From NCBI RefSeq assembly GCF_025336485.1, contig NZ_JAODAB010000001.1, positions 248,001-312,000 on the forward strand: a stretch of 64,000 bases of DNA, given 5' to 3'. A program made the translations under genes and the position numbers. Positions within the stretch are counted from its first letter, which is position 1, and the number at the start of each line of letters is the position of its first letter. Under the pieces are notes generated by a model. That model was not told where the DNA came from. It searched no databases and was given only the letters and a program-made list of their open reading frames with translations. This document shows positions 8,768-17,608 of the stretch, piece after piece. This DNA comes from Pseudomonas citri. Its GTDB lineage: Bacteria > Pseudomonadota > Gammaproteobacteria > Pseudomonadales > Pseudomonadaceae.

Positions 8768-9962
8768 CTAGAAAAAGGTGATTTCGGATTCTTGGCTGGC
8801 GGTGTTCTGGGCGTTGCCACGGTGCACGTCATGCAGTTCGGGCATGGTGTAAGTGCGGGCCAGTTGCTCCAGCCAGGCGTCGGCGTCGAGCGCACTCGAC
8901 GGGCGCCCGGCCTCGCGGTCGCGCTGCCCTTGGGCAAGGCTGTCGTGCAGTTTTTCCAGATCGTTGCGCACCAGGCTCAACACCTGGCTGACGCGATCCT
9001 GGAATTGCAGGTCGACCAGTACCTGGGCGATTTCCCGGCCAACGGACTGGCTTTCCTGGCGCAGCTCATGGGAGGAATCGAAGAGTTCGGTGGTGGCGCT
9101 GCGAAAGCGCTGGATCACCTGCTCGATGACCTGGCTGGAATGGCTCACGGTGGCCTCGTCCTGCTCGGCATACTGACGGGAAATCGCCAGGGTGCTGGTA
9201 ATGGCCGCACTCACCGTGTCCACGGTTTCCGCGATGCGTTTGCCGGTGTCACCGGAGAGGCTGGACAGCTTGCGAATCTCATCGGCTACCACGGCGAAGC
9301 CGCGACCGATCTCACCGGCACGGGCGGCCTCGATGGCGGCATTGAGGGCCACCAGGTTGGTTTGCTTGGCAATATTGCCGACATCCTGGGCCATCGATTG
9401 CAATTGCTCGGTGAGACCGGCAAGCACCATGACCTCGTGCAGCAGCGTTTCCTTGGTCGTCAGGGCGGCACGCAGCGAAGCGACGATGGCATCCAGTTCG
9501 CGCTGACTGGCACCGAACAGCTCGACCAGCCCGCCCTCCTCGTCGGCATCGTTACGGGTGCTCGACACTGCGCGTTCGACCCGCTGGGAAATGTCGGCAA
9601 AACGCGCGGCCAGCGAGGTGATGGAGTCTTCGGTCAGGCTGCGGGCAACTTCGATCTGCCCCGACCAGACCGGCAACACCCCCCCGGCATACCGATTCCA
9701 GGCCGCCGCTGGCGGATGCTTCACCGTGGGCAGCCGATGCCTGTGGTTGCTTGCCGGCCAGTTCCAGAGCCCGGCGCAGAACTCGATGATGCGAACGACA
9801 ATAGAAGGCGGCAGCCGCGCCCGTTGCCAGAAGCAGAACGACAAGCCCTATGGACACGGCATCCGTTGCGCCGACCATCAGTACGCTGGTGGCCCCCAGG
9901 ATCGACAAGGCCAGGAAAGCAACGGGCAGGCCAGGATTGGGGGTTTCGATTGTTGCGCTCAA
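8768..9962 (-). pseudogene. Chemoreceptor-like protein with CheZ-like C-terminal motif, interrupted by a frameshift
   Basis: Two overlapping frames make one protein. The first runs from a probable TTG at 9962 (GGAGA upstream) and encodes two TM segments; the second carries [20 protein letters not shown], the receptor signalling hairpin [37 protein letters not shown] and the C-terminus. They join at a run of seven G (9679-9685, C on the plus strand): six G would restore a continuous ~397-residue frame. Near the C-terminus FQDRVSQV (8981-9004) resembles the FQDLTGQV phosphatase motif of E. coli CheZ. First gene of the che operon. The frameshift could be a true mutation, a slippage switch or a sequencing error. 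Confidence 0.75.
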
Positions 9963-10118
9963 GGTAAAGTCTCCGTCCGTGACCGGCCCTGCTGGCAGAG
10001 GCGGACGCCAGCAGTCTTGCGTCAAAAGTCTTGCGTCAAAGAAACCGGCATCAAAATGCCATTCGCCGATGATGCCGGGCAGGTGCGACAGCAACCATCG
10101 GGCATTGCTGGTTTTCTG

Positions 10119-10167
10119 GTAGGCACTCCGGTGTCCTGTGTAGGCTTCGCCCTACTTGATGAAGTAG
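10119..10167. promoter_or_regulatory. Tandem GTAGG elements upstream of the che operon
   Basis: GTAGG occurs at 10119 and again at 10140, 21 bp apart. The second is a perfect 5-6-5 inverted repeat, GTAGGCTTCGCCCTAC (10140-10155), followed by an overlapping repeat CTACTT-GATG-AAGTAG (10152-10167). It lies between the regulator at 10237-10878 and the first che gene, about 180 bp before the latter's start. The arrangement recurs at 10986 and 24724. A NarL/FixJ-family regulator binding site is the likely role; this is inferred from symmetry and location. Confidence 0.5.
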
Positions 10168-10236
10168 CGCGTATTGAAGTGACCGCGACAGAACGGGCCG
10201 TCCAAGGACGCTCGCCACAAGGGTTTGCAAGCGTCC

Positions 10237-10878
10237 TTACTCGATCAGGCGTTGGCTCACCGCGAACCGCACGATCTCGGCATTGCTGGAAAACCCCATT
10301 TTTTCCATCAGCCGCGATTTATGGGTACTGACGGTCTTGTGGCTGATGCTCAGCGTTTCGGCGATGCGGGTCACACTGGCGCCACGGGCGAACAGGAGCA
10401 GGATCTGGAATTCGCGCTCGGTAAGGGTGTTCTGATGGGGCTGCTGTTTCAGCCCGCTGACTTCAAGGGCGATGCGTTCGGCGATCTGCGGATCGATGAA
10501 GCGCAAGCCGCCGGCCACACGGCGGATCGCATCCAGCAGGGTCGGCAACGAGCACATCTTGCACAAATACCCGGTCGCCCCGGCCCTTAGGGTGTGCTGG
10601 GCGATCTGCGGTTCGTTGTGCACGCTCAGCACCAGCATCTTCTGATGAGGGTATTGCGCATGGATCAGCGCTACCAGATCGGCGCCGCTGACGCCGGGCA
10701 TGTTCATATCGAGCAGCAACAGGTCGACGCCACCGCGCTGCAACCGCTCCAGCACCATGACACCGTTTTCGGCTTCGGCCACGACCTGCAGGTCGTCCGC
10801 CAGGGCAAAAAGTTGCTTCAGCCCTTCGCGCATGATGGCGTGGTCATCGGCAATCAGCAGACGGATTTTCTTGGTCAT
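10237..10878 (-). CDS. NarL/FixJ-family response regulator
   Basis: 213 residues: receiver domain with phospho-acceptor D57 in LLLDMNMPGVSG and the conserved Lys in GYLCKM, then a LuxR-type helix-turn-helix (LTEREFQILLLFARGASVTRIAETLSISHKTVSTHKSRLMEKM). It is strikingly similar to the regulator at 24861-25490, sharing MREGLKQLFALA and ISHKTVSTHK, so the two are paralogues. It has no kinase gene beside it and lies between the cellulose and che operons, all on the same strand. It may share the seven-PAS kinase at 25487-28843. GTAGG repeats sit upstream of it (10986-11023) and downstream, before the che operon. Confidence 0.92.
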   Translation of the reverse strand: MTKKIRLLIADDHAIMREGLKQLFALADDLQVVAEAENGVMVLERLQRGGVDLLLLDMNMPGVSGADLVALIHAQYPHQKMLVLSVHNEPQIAQHTLRAGATGYLCKMCSLPTLLDAIRRVAGGLRFIDPQIAERIALEVSGLKQQPHQNTLTEREFQILLLFARGASVTRIAETLSISHKTVSTHKSRLMEKMGFSSNAEIVRFAVSQRLIE

Positions 10879-10985
10879 GGATGATGCACGCGTTGACTGG
10901 ACGAACCGGGTGGCGACAGAGACAAACGGGTTTCAGGTTGGCATGTCGCTACTGAGCCCAGCTATCAGGGCCTGCTGGTTTTTAG

Positions 10986-11023
10986 GTAGGCAAGCGCCAT
11001 GACGGGTAGGCAAATGACTACCC
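10986..11023. promoter_or_regulatory. Tandem GTAGG elements upstream of the response regulator
   Basis: GTAGGCAA begins at 10986 and 11006, 20 bp apart. The second lies in the inverted repeat GGGTAG-N8-CTACCC (11004-11023). It is 108-145 bp before the regulator start at 10878. With the similar elements at 10119 and 24724 it suggests autoregulation or cross-regulation by the paralogous NarL-type regulators. Confidence 0.45.
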
Positions 11024-11060
11024 ACATCCTCATCTTTCAACGTTCTTGACGGCCCTGCGT

Positions 11061-14000
11061 TCAACGCCAATCCGCATAGGGCGATGGCGGTTCGACCGGT
11101 AACGGCAGGTTGCCCTGCCATGGGTCGAAGGCATAGCGCAGATACAACAGGGCGCGGCTCGGCGCGTAGTCTTCGCTGTGCTGCCAGGTCAAGCCGCCGC
11201 CCAGTACCAGATGATCCGAGAGCCGCCGCTCGACGAAACCTTTCAAGCGCACGTTGGCGCCACTGGTGACGGTGGCACCCTGGGTACGGTCATCGGCGAT
11301 CTCGAAACCGGCCTGTTCGACACGGTTCAACCATTGCATTGCCTCGCCCTCCAGCGGGTAGCGTTCGCTGGCGCTGGTCTTCGCGTAGGACCAGCCAAGC
11401 GAGCTTTCCAGCCGCACCGACCACTGGGCATTGCGCCAGGCGTAATTGAGCGGAACGCCTATCGAATAATAGTGCTGCGGACTGTAGTAGCCGCCTTGTC
11501 CCAAGGTGTAGCCACCGAGGTCCTTGTCATAGCCCCAGTACATGACGGTCAGGCCGGTGCGCAGTTGTTCGTCGGCGCGCTCGATCAGCTTGTAGTAATA
11601 ACCGGCCAGCGCCGAACGCCGCTGGTTGTCGGCGACGTTTTCGCCTCGCAGCCAATGGGCACCGAGGCTGGCCCAGACACCGTCCACCTCACCGGTGTCA
11701 TGACTCAGATCGAGGGTCAGGCCATTGGCGGTGACGCCGCCCCAGCGAATGCCGGTGACCGGATCGACCGCCCCGGCATAGGACAACAACGAATTGCCCA
11801 GTGGTCGACGGGACGCCGTCAGCTTCCAGCCCAGGGTATTCCAGGTGTTGGCGAAACTGACGCCGCCCAGCCAATTGGAAACCTCGAAGCCCTCGGGAGA
11901 ATGACCGACGTCCAGCGTCCAATGATCGTCGTGCCAGCCAAGCGCCAAGCCGTTGCCCTGTGCGCTTTGCGTATCACCCGGACAACCGTTGGGCTGCACC
12001 GCGCCCGTGGTGCGGTTGCGCAAGCGGATCGCACAGGTGCCGAAGGGCTGACGGTGCAAGCCGTCGGCATCGGTGTCGAAAGCACCGGCCTCGAGCGCGA
12101 CAGTTTCCGCCTGGACAAAGCCCTGGCCCGCGCCGATGGGGGCATCGATGCGCAGGAAGGTGGTTTGGGTCGTCAGGTCGGAGAGCCCCGGTGTGTTGTC
12201 GTCGGTGCGCCAGGTAAAGTCATGGTAGAGATTCACGGTCGGATTCTGCTGCTGGTACAGCGTGTCGACCTCACTGCGCAGGCTGCCCGACACCCCATCG
12301 TCGGCGTCGTTCTTGCGACTGGCGCGGGTCAGCGCGCGGTCGTCCCGCGGCTCGGCCTGAGCGGGTGAAAGCAACCCGGCCGCCGCCATCGCATGGGCGT
12401 AATGATCCAACGCCCGTTGCGGTTGTTCTTCGGCCAGCAGCCGGGCGCCGTCGCGGTACACCAGCGGATCGGTCTGGGGAGAACTCAACAGCTGATCGAA
12501 CAACGCCTTGGCTTTTTCCGATTGGCCGACGGCGGCCCAGGCGTTGGCGAGTCGCCGCCGGTAGTCGGGCTCTGCGGGTGGCTCTGCCAGTCGCTCCAGC
12601 TTCTGCTGGGCCGAGCGCGTCTGGCCGTTGACGATCAACATTTCAATCGCGCCCAATTGCGCTTCGGCCTGTTGCAGTGCCTGGCGGTGTCGTATCTGGC
12701 CGTCCAGATCGCCCATGGACTGATTCCAGGCCGATTTCGCAATGCGCTTCAGCGTGTCCAGCGCCGCCCCGTCGCGGTCCGTGACAGACAGGTACAGCGC
12801 ATGGGCATAAAGCGCCTCGGGATTATGCGCCTGGCGCTGCATGAGGTCGCTCATGGTGGCGTCTGCCGCACCAGCCTGACCCAGTGCTTGCTGAGCCTTG
12901 GCCAACCGGAAGGCCAGCCAGGGATCGTTGGGGTCGAGCGTCCGGGCCTTGAGCAATAGATCGCTGACCTGCATCCAATCGCCGCGCTGCGCAGCCACAT
13001 CGGCCTGATCGCTCAAGCGCGCAAGGACCAGGCGTTGGCGCAACGCGCCGAACTCACTCTGTCGGGCAGGCGGCAGCGTATCCAGGAAGGCTTCAAGCTT
13101 TTGCGGCGCACGTGCCTGGTAGAACCCCACCAGCGCCTGGGACACCGGCGCGTTCGCCGGTTGCAATCGGTGCGCCTGCAACAGCAGGGCCTCGGCAGCA
13201 AGGTCATCCGTCTTGGCCTGGGCAACGGTAGACAGCCGGACCCACGCCCAGACCTCCTTGGGTTTCAGCTTGCCGGCTTGCCTGTACGCCTTCTCTGCAC
13301 TGACCCAGTCTTTGCGGTGCATGGCCTGATCGCCCTGGCGCAACAGATGCCAGTAAGGGTCGACGTATGGCCGGGGCTTGACCGTGGCCCGCAACGTCGG
13401 GTCGGCCAATCGCTGTTGCTGAAGCTGTAGCTGCCCGGCGGCTTTGTCCCTGAGGGACGAATCGGGGTATCGAGCGAGAAAATCCTGCCAACCCTTCACG
13501 CCAGCCGGGCCAACCGGCTGGCGACTCAGGTAGTGGTATTCCTGCTCGACGGCGGCATCGCGCGCCAGTGGATCGCTGGCCAGGCGATGCAGGATCGCCA
13601 GGCCTTCGGTGTCTTTTTTCTCGCTGAACAGCAGGTTGGCAAGCACCACTTGCAGCCCCACATTTCCCGGATACTGACGATCCAATAGCCGCAACTGTTC
13701 GATGGCCGTTGCCTGCTGCCCGGCCAGGGCACCGCGAGCCTGCCAATACTCCAGGGCGCTGGCAAGATCCGGCGGCGCATCGCCGAAGAGTTGCCGATAC
13801 ACCCCGACGGCGTCCTGGGCTTTTCCCGCTTGCGCCAGTACCCGCGCCTGCTGCAAATCTTTCTGCCCCTGCGCGCTTTGCAGCTTCATCAGGCTTCGTG
13901 CCTGGAATAACTGCGGGGAATCCGGCGCCTGGTTTTGCAGTTTTTCCAATAGCCGCTCGGCCTGCACCCGATCCTGCTGCAGCAGGGCCTGACGGATCCC

Positions 14001-14204
14001 CGCGACCAACACTTGCGGCAGATCCGGGGCGATCAGGTTCAGCCGTGCCAACGCACCACGGACCAGGTCCTCGCGGTAAAGTGCTTCGCCGACACGCATC
14101 TGCTCCAGGAACCGCTGTTGCTGGTCGACCTGGCTCGCCGACTGGCCCAGGGCGGGCCCACACAGGCATCCCAACAACAGCGTCCATCCGGTTATTTTTT
14201 GCAT
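11061..14204 (-). CDS. bcsC: Cellulose synthase subunit BcsC (TPR and outer-membrane barrel)
   Basis: 1047 residues from the ATG at 14204, which overlaps the end of bcsZ by 13 bp. A signal peptide (KITGWTLLLGCLCGPALGQSA) precedes a long alpha-helical array of TPR repeats (~20-680), then a C-terminal BcsC-type beta-barrel (~700-1047) in the outer membrane. BcsC exports the glucan chain across the periplasm and outer membrane. Last gene of the bcsEFGRQABZC operon. Length is near that of enterobacterial BcsC (~1150). No damage is seen. Confidence 0.95.
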   Translation of the reverse strand: MQKITGWTLLLGCLCGPALGQSASQVDQQQRFLEQMRVGEALYREDLVRGALARLNLIAPDLPQVLVAGIRQALLQQDRVQAERLLEKLQNQAPDSPQLFQARSLMKLQSAQGQKDLQQARVLAQAGKAQDAVGVYRQLFGDAPPDLASALEYWQARGALAGQQATAIEQLRLLDRQYPGNVGLQVVLANLLFSEKKDTEGLAILHRLASDPLARDAAVEQEYHYLSRQPVGPAGVKGWQDFLARYPDSSLRDKAAGQLQLQQQRLADPTLRATVKPRPYVDPYWHLLRQGDQAMHRKDWVSAEKAYRQAGKLKPKEVWAWVRLSTVAQAKTDDLAAEALLLQAHRLQPANAPVSQALVGFYQARAPQKLEAFLDTLPPARQSEFGALRQRLVLARLSDQADVAAQRGDWMQVSDLLLKARTLDPNDPWLAFRLAKAQQALGQAGAADATMSDLMQRQAHNPEALYAHALYLSVTDRDGAALDTLKRIAKSAWNQSMGDLDGQIRHRQALQQAEAQLGAIEMLIVNGQTRSAQQKLERLAEPPAEPDYRRRLANAWAAVGQSEKAKALFDQLLSSPQTDPLVYRDGARLLAEEQPQRALDHYAHAMAAAGLLSPAQAEPRDDRALTRASRKNDADDGVSGSLRSEVDTLYQQQNPTVNLYHDFTWRTDDNTPGLSDLTTQTTFLRIDAPIGAGQGFVQAETVALEAGAFDTDADGLHRQPFGTCAIRLRNRTTGAVQPNGCPGDTQSAQGNGLALGWHDDHWTLDVGHSPEGFEVSNWLGGVSFANTWNTLGWKLTASRRPLGNSLLSYAGAVDPVTGIRWGGVTANGLTLDLSHDTGEVDGVWASLGAHWLRGENVADNQRRSALAGYYYKLIERADEQLRTGLTVMYWGYDKDLGGYTLGQGGYYSPQHYYSIGVPLNYAWRNAQWSVRLESSLGWSYAKTSASERYPLEGEAMQWLNRVEQAGFEIADDRTQGATVTSGANVRLKGFVERRLSDHLVLGGGLTWQHSEDYAPSRALLYLRYAFDPWQGNLPLPVEPPSPYADWR

Positions 14205-15310
14205 GCAGGTGCCCAAACCGGTAGCAACCGTCCGTTTCTGTCGAAGCGATACCGGCGCTCATCCCAACCTTGGCCGAACAACAGCAGCGAACGGTTGTAA
14301 TAGGCGTCGGGCGCGGGCGGTTCCCGGTGCAACCGTTCACGTTGCGCGTTCAAGATGTCCGCCCCATCGGACACACTGGCAAGCATGGGGAGCAACGCCG
14401 CCGAGAAGCCCACGGGGCCTTTTCCGCTATCGGCGCCGCTATGGGTGTCGAGCCGTTCCGGCACGGCCCCCAGGCGAGCGGTCATCTGTGCCATAGGCTG
14501 GAAATGCTTGAGTAATTCAGACCTGCCCGGCGCGTCCTCGGCCAGCATGCCGAGCCATAGGTAGACCCGGATCGCGTCGTAGCTGCCCTTGGCACCGGTC
14601 ACGTTATCGACGGCCCAGCCCTGCCCGCGTTGCCACAGCAACCAGTCAGGCGCGAACCCTTGTGGAGCGCCCTCCATCAACAACCGTTGAGTGTTGCTCG
14701 CCAGTTCACCCCAGATCGGTGCCACCAAGGCAAAACGTGCCAGCAGCTGCGGCGGCAGGTAGCTGGGGTTCAGGCGCCAACCGTTGGCGTTGTCGAACCC
14801 CTGCCCTCCCGGCAGCAGCATCAGGCCCAGGCCTGGCAGCGGGCGCACGCTGTGTGCCGCGCTGAGCCAGAGGAGATCCAGTCCCAGCTTTTCATAGCCC
14901 GGTTGGCGCCATAGCCTTCCTGCTTCCAGCAGGCTGTAGGCGATCCACAGGTCGGCATCGCTGGCATTGTTGGGGTCGAGCACTTGCCAGTGCCCGTCCT
15001 TGTCACGCCCCCACTGCCAGGCTGGCAGCCGGCGGGACAGGTCGCCGCCGGCCAGGTTGTCCTGGGTCCAGCGCAATAACCGGGCGAAGGTCGTCCGATC
15101 ATTGGCCAGCAGCGCGAAGAACAGGCCATAGCCCTGCCCTTCCGATGTCGTGACCTGCTGCTCGGTGGACGGATCGATCACGCGGCCGTCAGGGCTCACC
15201 AACGCCTGCCTGTAGCTGTCCCACGCCGGCCAGCCGCACTGCGCCGCACTGGCCGGGCCCGCGATAGTCAGCGTCAACAGCAGCGCAACGAAACCTTTCA
15301 GCCGAATCAT
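14192..15310 (-). CDS. bcsZ: Periplasmic endo-1,4-beta-glucanase BcsZ (GH8)
   Basis: 372 residues from the ATG at 15310, which overlaps the stop of bcsB (ATGA); the longer open frame begins inside bcsB. A signal peptide (FVALLLTLTIAGPASAAQC) leads into a glycoside hydrolase family 8 (alpha/alpha)6 barrel. The catalytic acid is expected at E57 in TTSEGQGYG and the conserved Asp at D245 in GSYDAIRVYLW, matching the positions known for E. coli BcsZ. BcsZ trims cellulose during secretion and its loss usually alters polymer yield. Confidence 0.96.
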   Translation of the reverse strand: MIRLKGFVALLLTLTIAGPASAAQCGWPAWDSYRQALVSPDGRVIDPSTEQQVTTSEGQGYGLFFALLANDRTTFARLLRWTQDNLAGGDLSRRLPAWQWGRDKDGHWQVLDPNNASDADLWIAYSLLEAGRLWRQPGYEKLGLDLLWLSAAHSVRPLPGLGLMLLPGGQGFDNANGWRLNPSYLPPQLLARFALVAPIWGELASNTQRLLMEGAPQGFAPDWLLWQRGQGWAVDNVTGAKGSYDAIRVYLWLGMLAEDAPGRSELLKHFQPMAQMTARLGAVPERLDTHSGADSGKGPVGFSAALLPMLASVSDGADILNAQRERLHREPPAPDAYYNRSLLLFGQGWDERRYRFDRNGRLLPVWAPACKK

Positions 15311-17601
15311 GCCTGGCCCTTCAATCGCCGCTGGGCGATCCAACTGAGCGAGCGCCACAACATGAAGGCGATCAGCAACACGATCAACACCACCGTGGCC
15401 GCCAGCAACACCGGATGCTCGGAAAGGTGGAACCAGAGCAACAGCCACCAGGGCAGATGCCCCACGAAGTACTGTTCCCCGACCTGGCTGCTTTCCACGC
15501 CGCTGCTGCGTACCAAGGCCACGGATCCCGCTACGGCCTCCATTTTCCGGCTGTCGCCGAGCGTATCGCGCAGCAGTTGATAAGCGCCGTCATTGTTGGC
15601 CAGCAGCGCGACGACACTGCGCTGCTCATGGAAGGGAGACTTGAGGCCAACGAAAGCGGCAATCGGTGCCTGGGCCGAGACCTCGACCCGATGGGCCGGC
15701 TGGTTGCGGACATCGTCGAGCTGCCCAGCCTGCGCCGCAGAGCCGTTGAGCGTCTGGCTGGACGGCTCCAGCAACCAATCCTGGAGGTGATCGAGCATCA
15801 GGTTCACGTCCGGACTGTCGCCGACACCCGCGCCCATTCCACCCAACACCAGCAGGTCGGCGTCCGCGCGGGCTGCCACGCTCCAATCGGAGGACAATTG
15901 CAGATTCAGCGCCGGCGCCCCCGAACGTGCGCTGATCGCCGCCAGGGTTTCGAGCAATGTGCTGATCTGCGTAGCGCTGGCCTGGGCCGGCACCATGACC
16001 AGGGTTTCCGACAGATCGGCCATGCGGTTGAACGGGAAGCCGCTACGGGCAAAGGCCTTCAGGTCCGGCATGGCAATGAAATGATGGAAGCCGGACAAGT
16101 CGATGGTCGAGGACTCGTCGATGGCCGCCCGGTTGCTGGCCGGCAGCGTCGTCTGGCAATGGTCGCGTTGAGCGCTGCCCAGGGTGCTGGCGAAGTTGAA
16201 GTCAAAGCGCAGGTTGTTGCGCTCGCCGACTTTCAGCGCAGGCACCCACACCTTTTCCTCTGGATTGGCCGGGTCGGTGGACAACACCGCCAGCCTGAGC
16301 TTTTGCAGCTTCGAACCATCGCTGCCGGGCAGCGGTAAGCTGCTGATGAATTGATTGTTGAGATTGATGTTCAGCCGCGACTCGTCGGTGACCAGACTGG
16401 GGGTGTAGCGATAGTTGAGCTGCACTGGAATGCCCTGGCTGCGCCAGACGAACAGGTCCGGCGGCAGGTTCAGGTCGAGACCGATCGGTGCCGGCCGTAA
16501 CCCACCCGTCTGCAACTGCTCGGGGTAGCCGATCAGTTCGGCGAAGCGAACCGCACGATCGGTGCGAATCCAGTTGGGCGCATCGTAGGGTTGCCGCGGC
16601 CTGAGTTGCTGGACCTTGTCCACCGTGACCCGCGGACCACGCAACAGGTCCCCACCCAACGCCAGCGCACGCGCCGCGACGAGCAGATCCTCCTCGTCGC
16701 GCCCGAGGACCAGCAACACCTTGCTGTAAGGCGCCTGCGGGTTGTCGATGATCTGCAGTACCGGTGCCTGGACCTTTGGAAACCGCTCCACGTCGGCCAG
16801 GAACGGTGGGCGACGGTCGTTGGTGGCAAACACAATGGCAGGCGCGGCCGGCTCCGCGCCTTCACTGCCTGGCAGACGATCGAACAGCACCGGGAAGTGC
16901 ATTGCGCGCCAATTGGCCTGGCTGCCGAAATAAGACGCCAGGACGGCCGCCGCACGCTGTTCGCCCGGTGTTGGCGACGCGGCGAAAACCATGCTCACTT
17001 TTGGTTTGTCCTGCCCCCGTGTGTCGAAGAATGGCAGGGGAAAATAAGCCAGGTCGTTCTGCAGCGACAGCGCCTGCTCCTGCAGTTCGATCTCACTGCG
17101 CTCGCCGACGTTGACCCACAGCGCATTGTTGGCCGGATCTTCGCAAACGTCAGTGTAGTGACCGACAAACTCCAGGCGTACCCGGTTGAAGTCCGTGATC
17201 AGGCGAGGATCGAGCGCCACCTGGCGCAATGTCTTGTGCCCGAGCTGCTCCTTTTCGATGGGTAACACGCTGACGAGTACGTCATTGAGATACACCCGCA
17301 GATGTGACAGCACGGGCAGCAACGCCGGAGACGGGGTGTACTCCAACCGCAACCTGGCATCGCTGGCGATCCGGTCACGGCGCAATGAAAACTCGATCTG
17401 CTCACTGTCGTGAATCCCCAGCAGCAGCCTGTCGCTGGCATGCCCCAACTGCCCGAAGTTATAGGTATTGCTCCAGCTGGGGATGGCCTCGGGCGGCGGC
17501 GTGCTGCCCGCGGTTGGCGTAGCAAGGCCTTGTGCCTGTGCGCTGCCGACGACCAGGAGCGCTACACCGGCAACCAGGGATCTACTGAAATAGCGACTCA
17601 T
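15307..17601 (-). CDS. bcsB: Cellulose synthase regulatory subunit BcsB
   Basis: 764 residues from the ATG at 17601, seven bases after bcsA. N-terminal signal peptide (SLVAGVALLVVGSAQAQG), two repeats each of a carbohydrate-binding-like and a flavodoxin-like domain in the periplasm (for example FSLRRDRIASDARLRLEYTPSPAL and the second block near LNINLNNQFISSLPL), and a single C-terminal TM helix (~725-750, HPVLLAATVVLIVLLIAFML). BcsB anchors to BcsA and guides the nascent glucan through the periplasm. Intact. Confidence 0.95.
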   Translation of the reverse strand: MSRYFSRSLVAGVALLVVGSAQAQGLATPTAGSTPPPEAIPSWSNTYNFGQLGHASDRLLLGIHDSEQIEFSLRRDRIASDARLRLEYTPSPALLPVLSHLRVYLNDVLVSVLPIEKEQLGHKTLRQVALDPRLITDFNRVRLEFVGHYTDVCEDPANNALWVNVGERSEIELQEQALSLQNDLAYFPLPFFDTRGQDKPKVSMVFAASPTPGEQRAAAVLASYFGSQANWRAMHFPVLFDRLPGSEGAEPAAPAIVFATNDRRPPFLADVERFPKVQAPVLQIIDNPQAPYSKVLLVLGRDEEDLLVAARALALGGDLLRGPRVTVDKVQQLRPRQPYDAPNWIRTDRAVRFAELIGYPEQLQTGGLRPAPIGLDLNLPPDLFVWRSQGIPVQLNYRYTPSLVTDESRLNINLNNQFISSLPLPGSDGSKLQKLRLAVLSTDPANPEEKVWVPALKVGERNNLRFDFNFASTLGSAQRDHCQTTLPASNRAAIDESSTIDLSGFHHFIAMPDLKAFARSGFPFNRMADLSETLVMVPAQASATQISTLLETLAAISARSGAPALNLQLSSDWSVAARADADLLVLGGMGAGVGDSPDVNLMLDHLQDWLLEPSSQTLNGSAAQAGQLDDVRNQPAHRVEVSAQAPIAAFVGLKSPFHEQRSVVALLANNDGAYQLLRDTLGDSRKMEAVAGSVALVRSSGVESSQVGEQYFVGHLPWWLLLWFHLSEHPVLLAATVVLIVLLIAFMLWRSLSWIAQRRLKGQA

Positions 17602-17608
17602 AGAGCAC

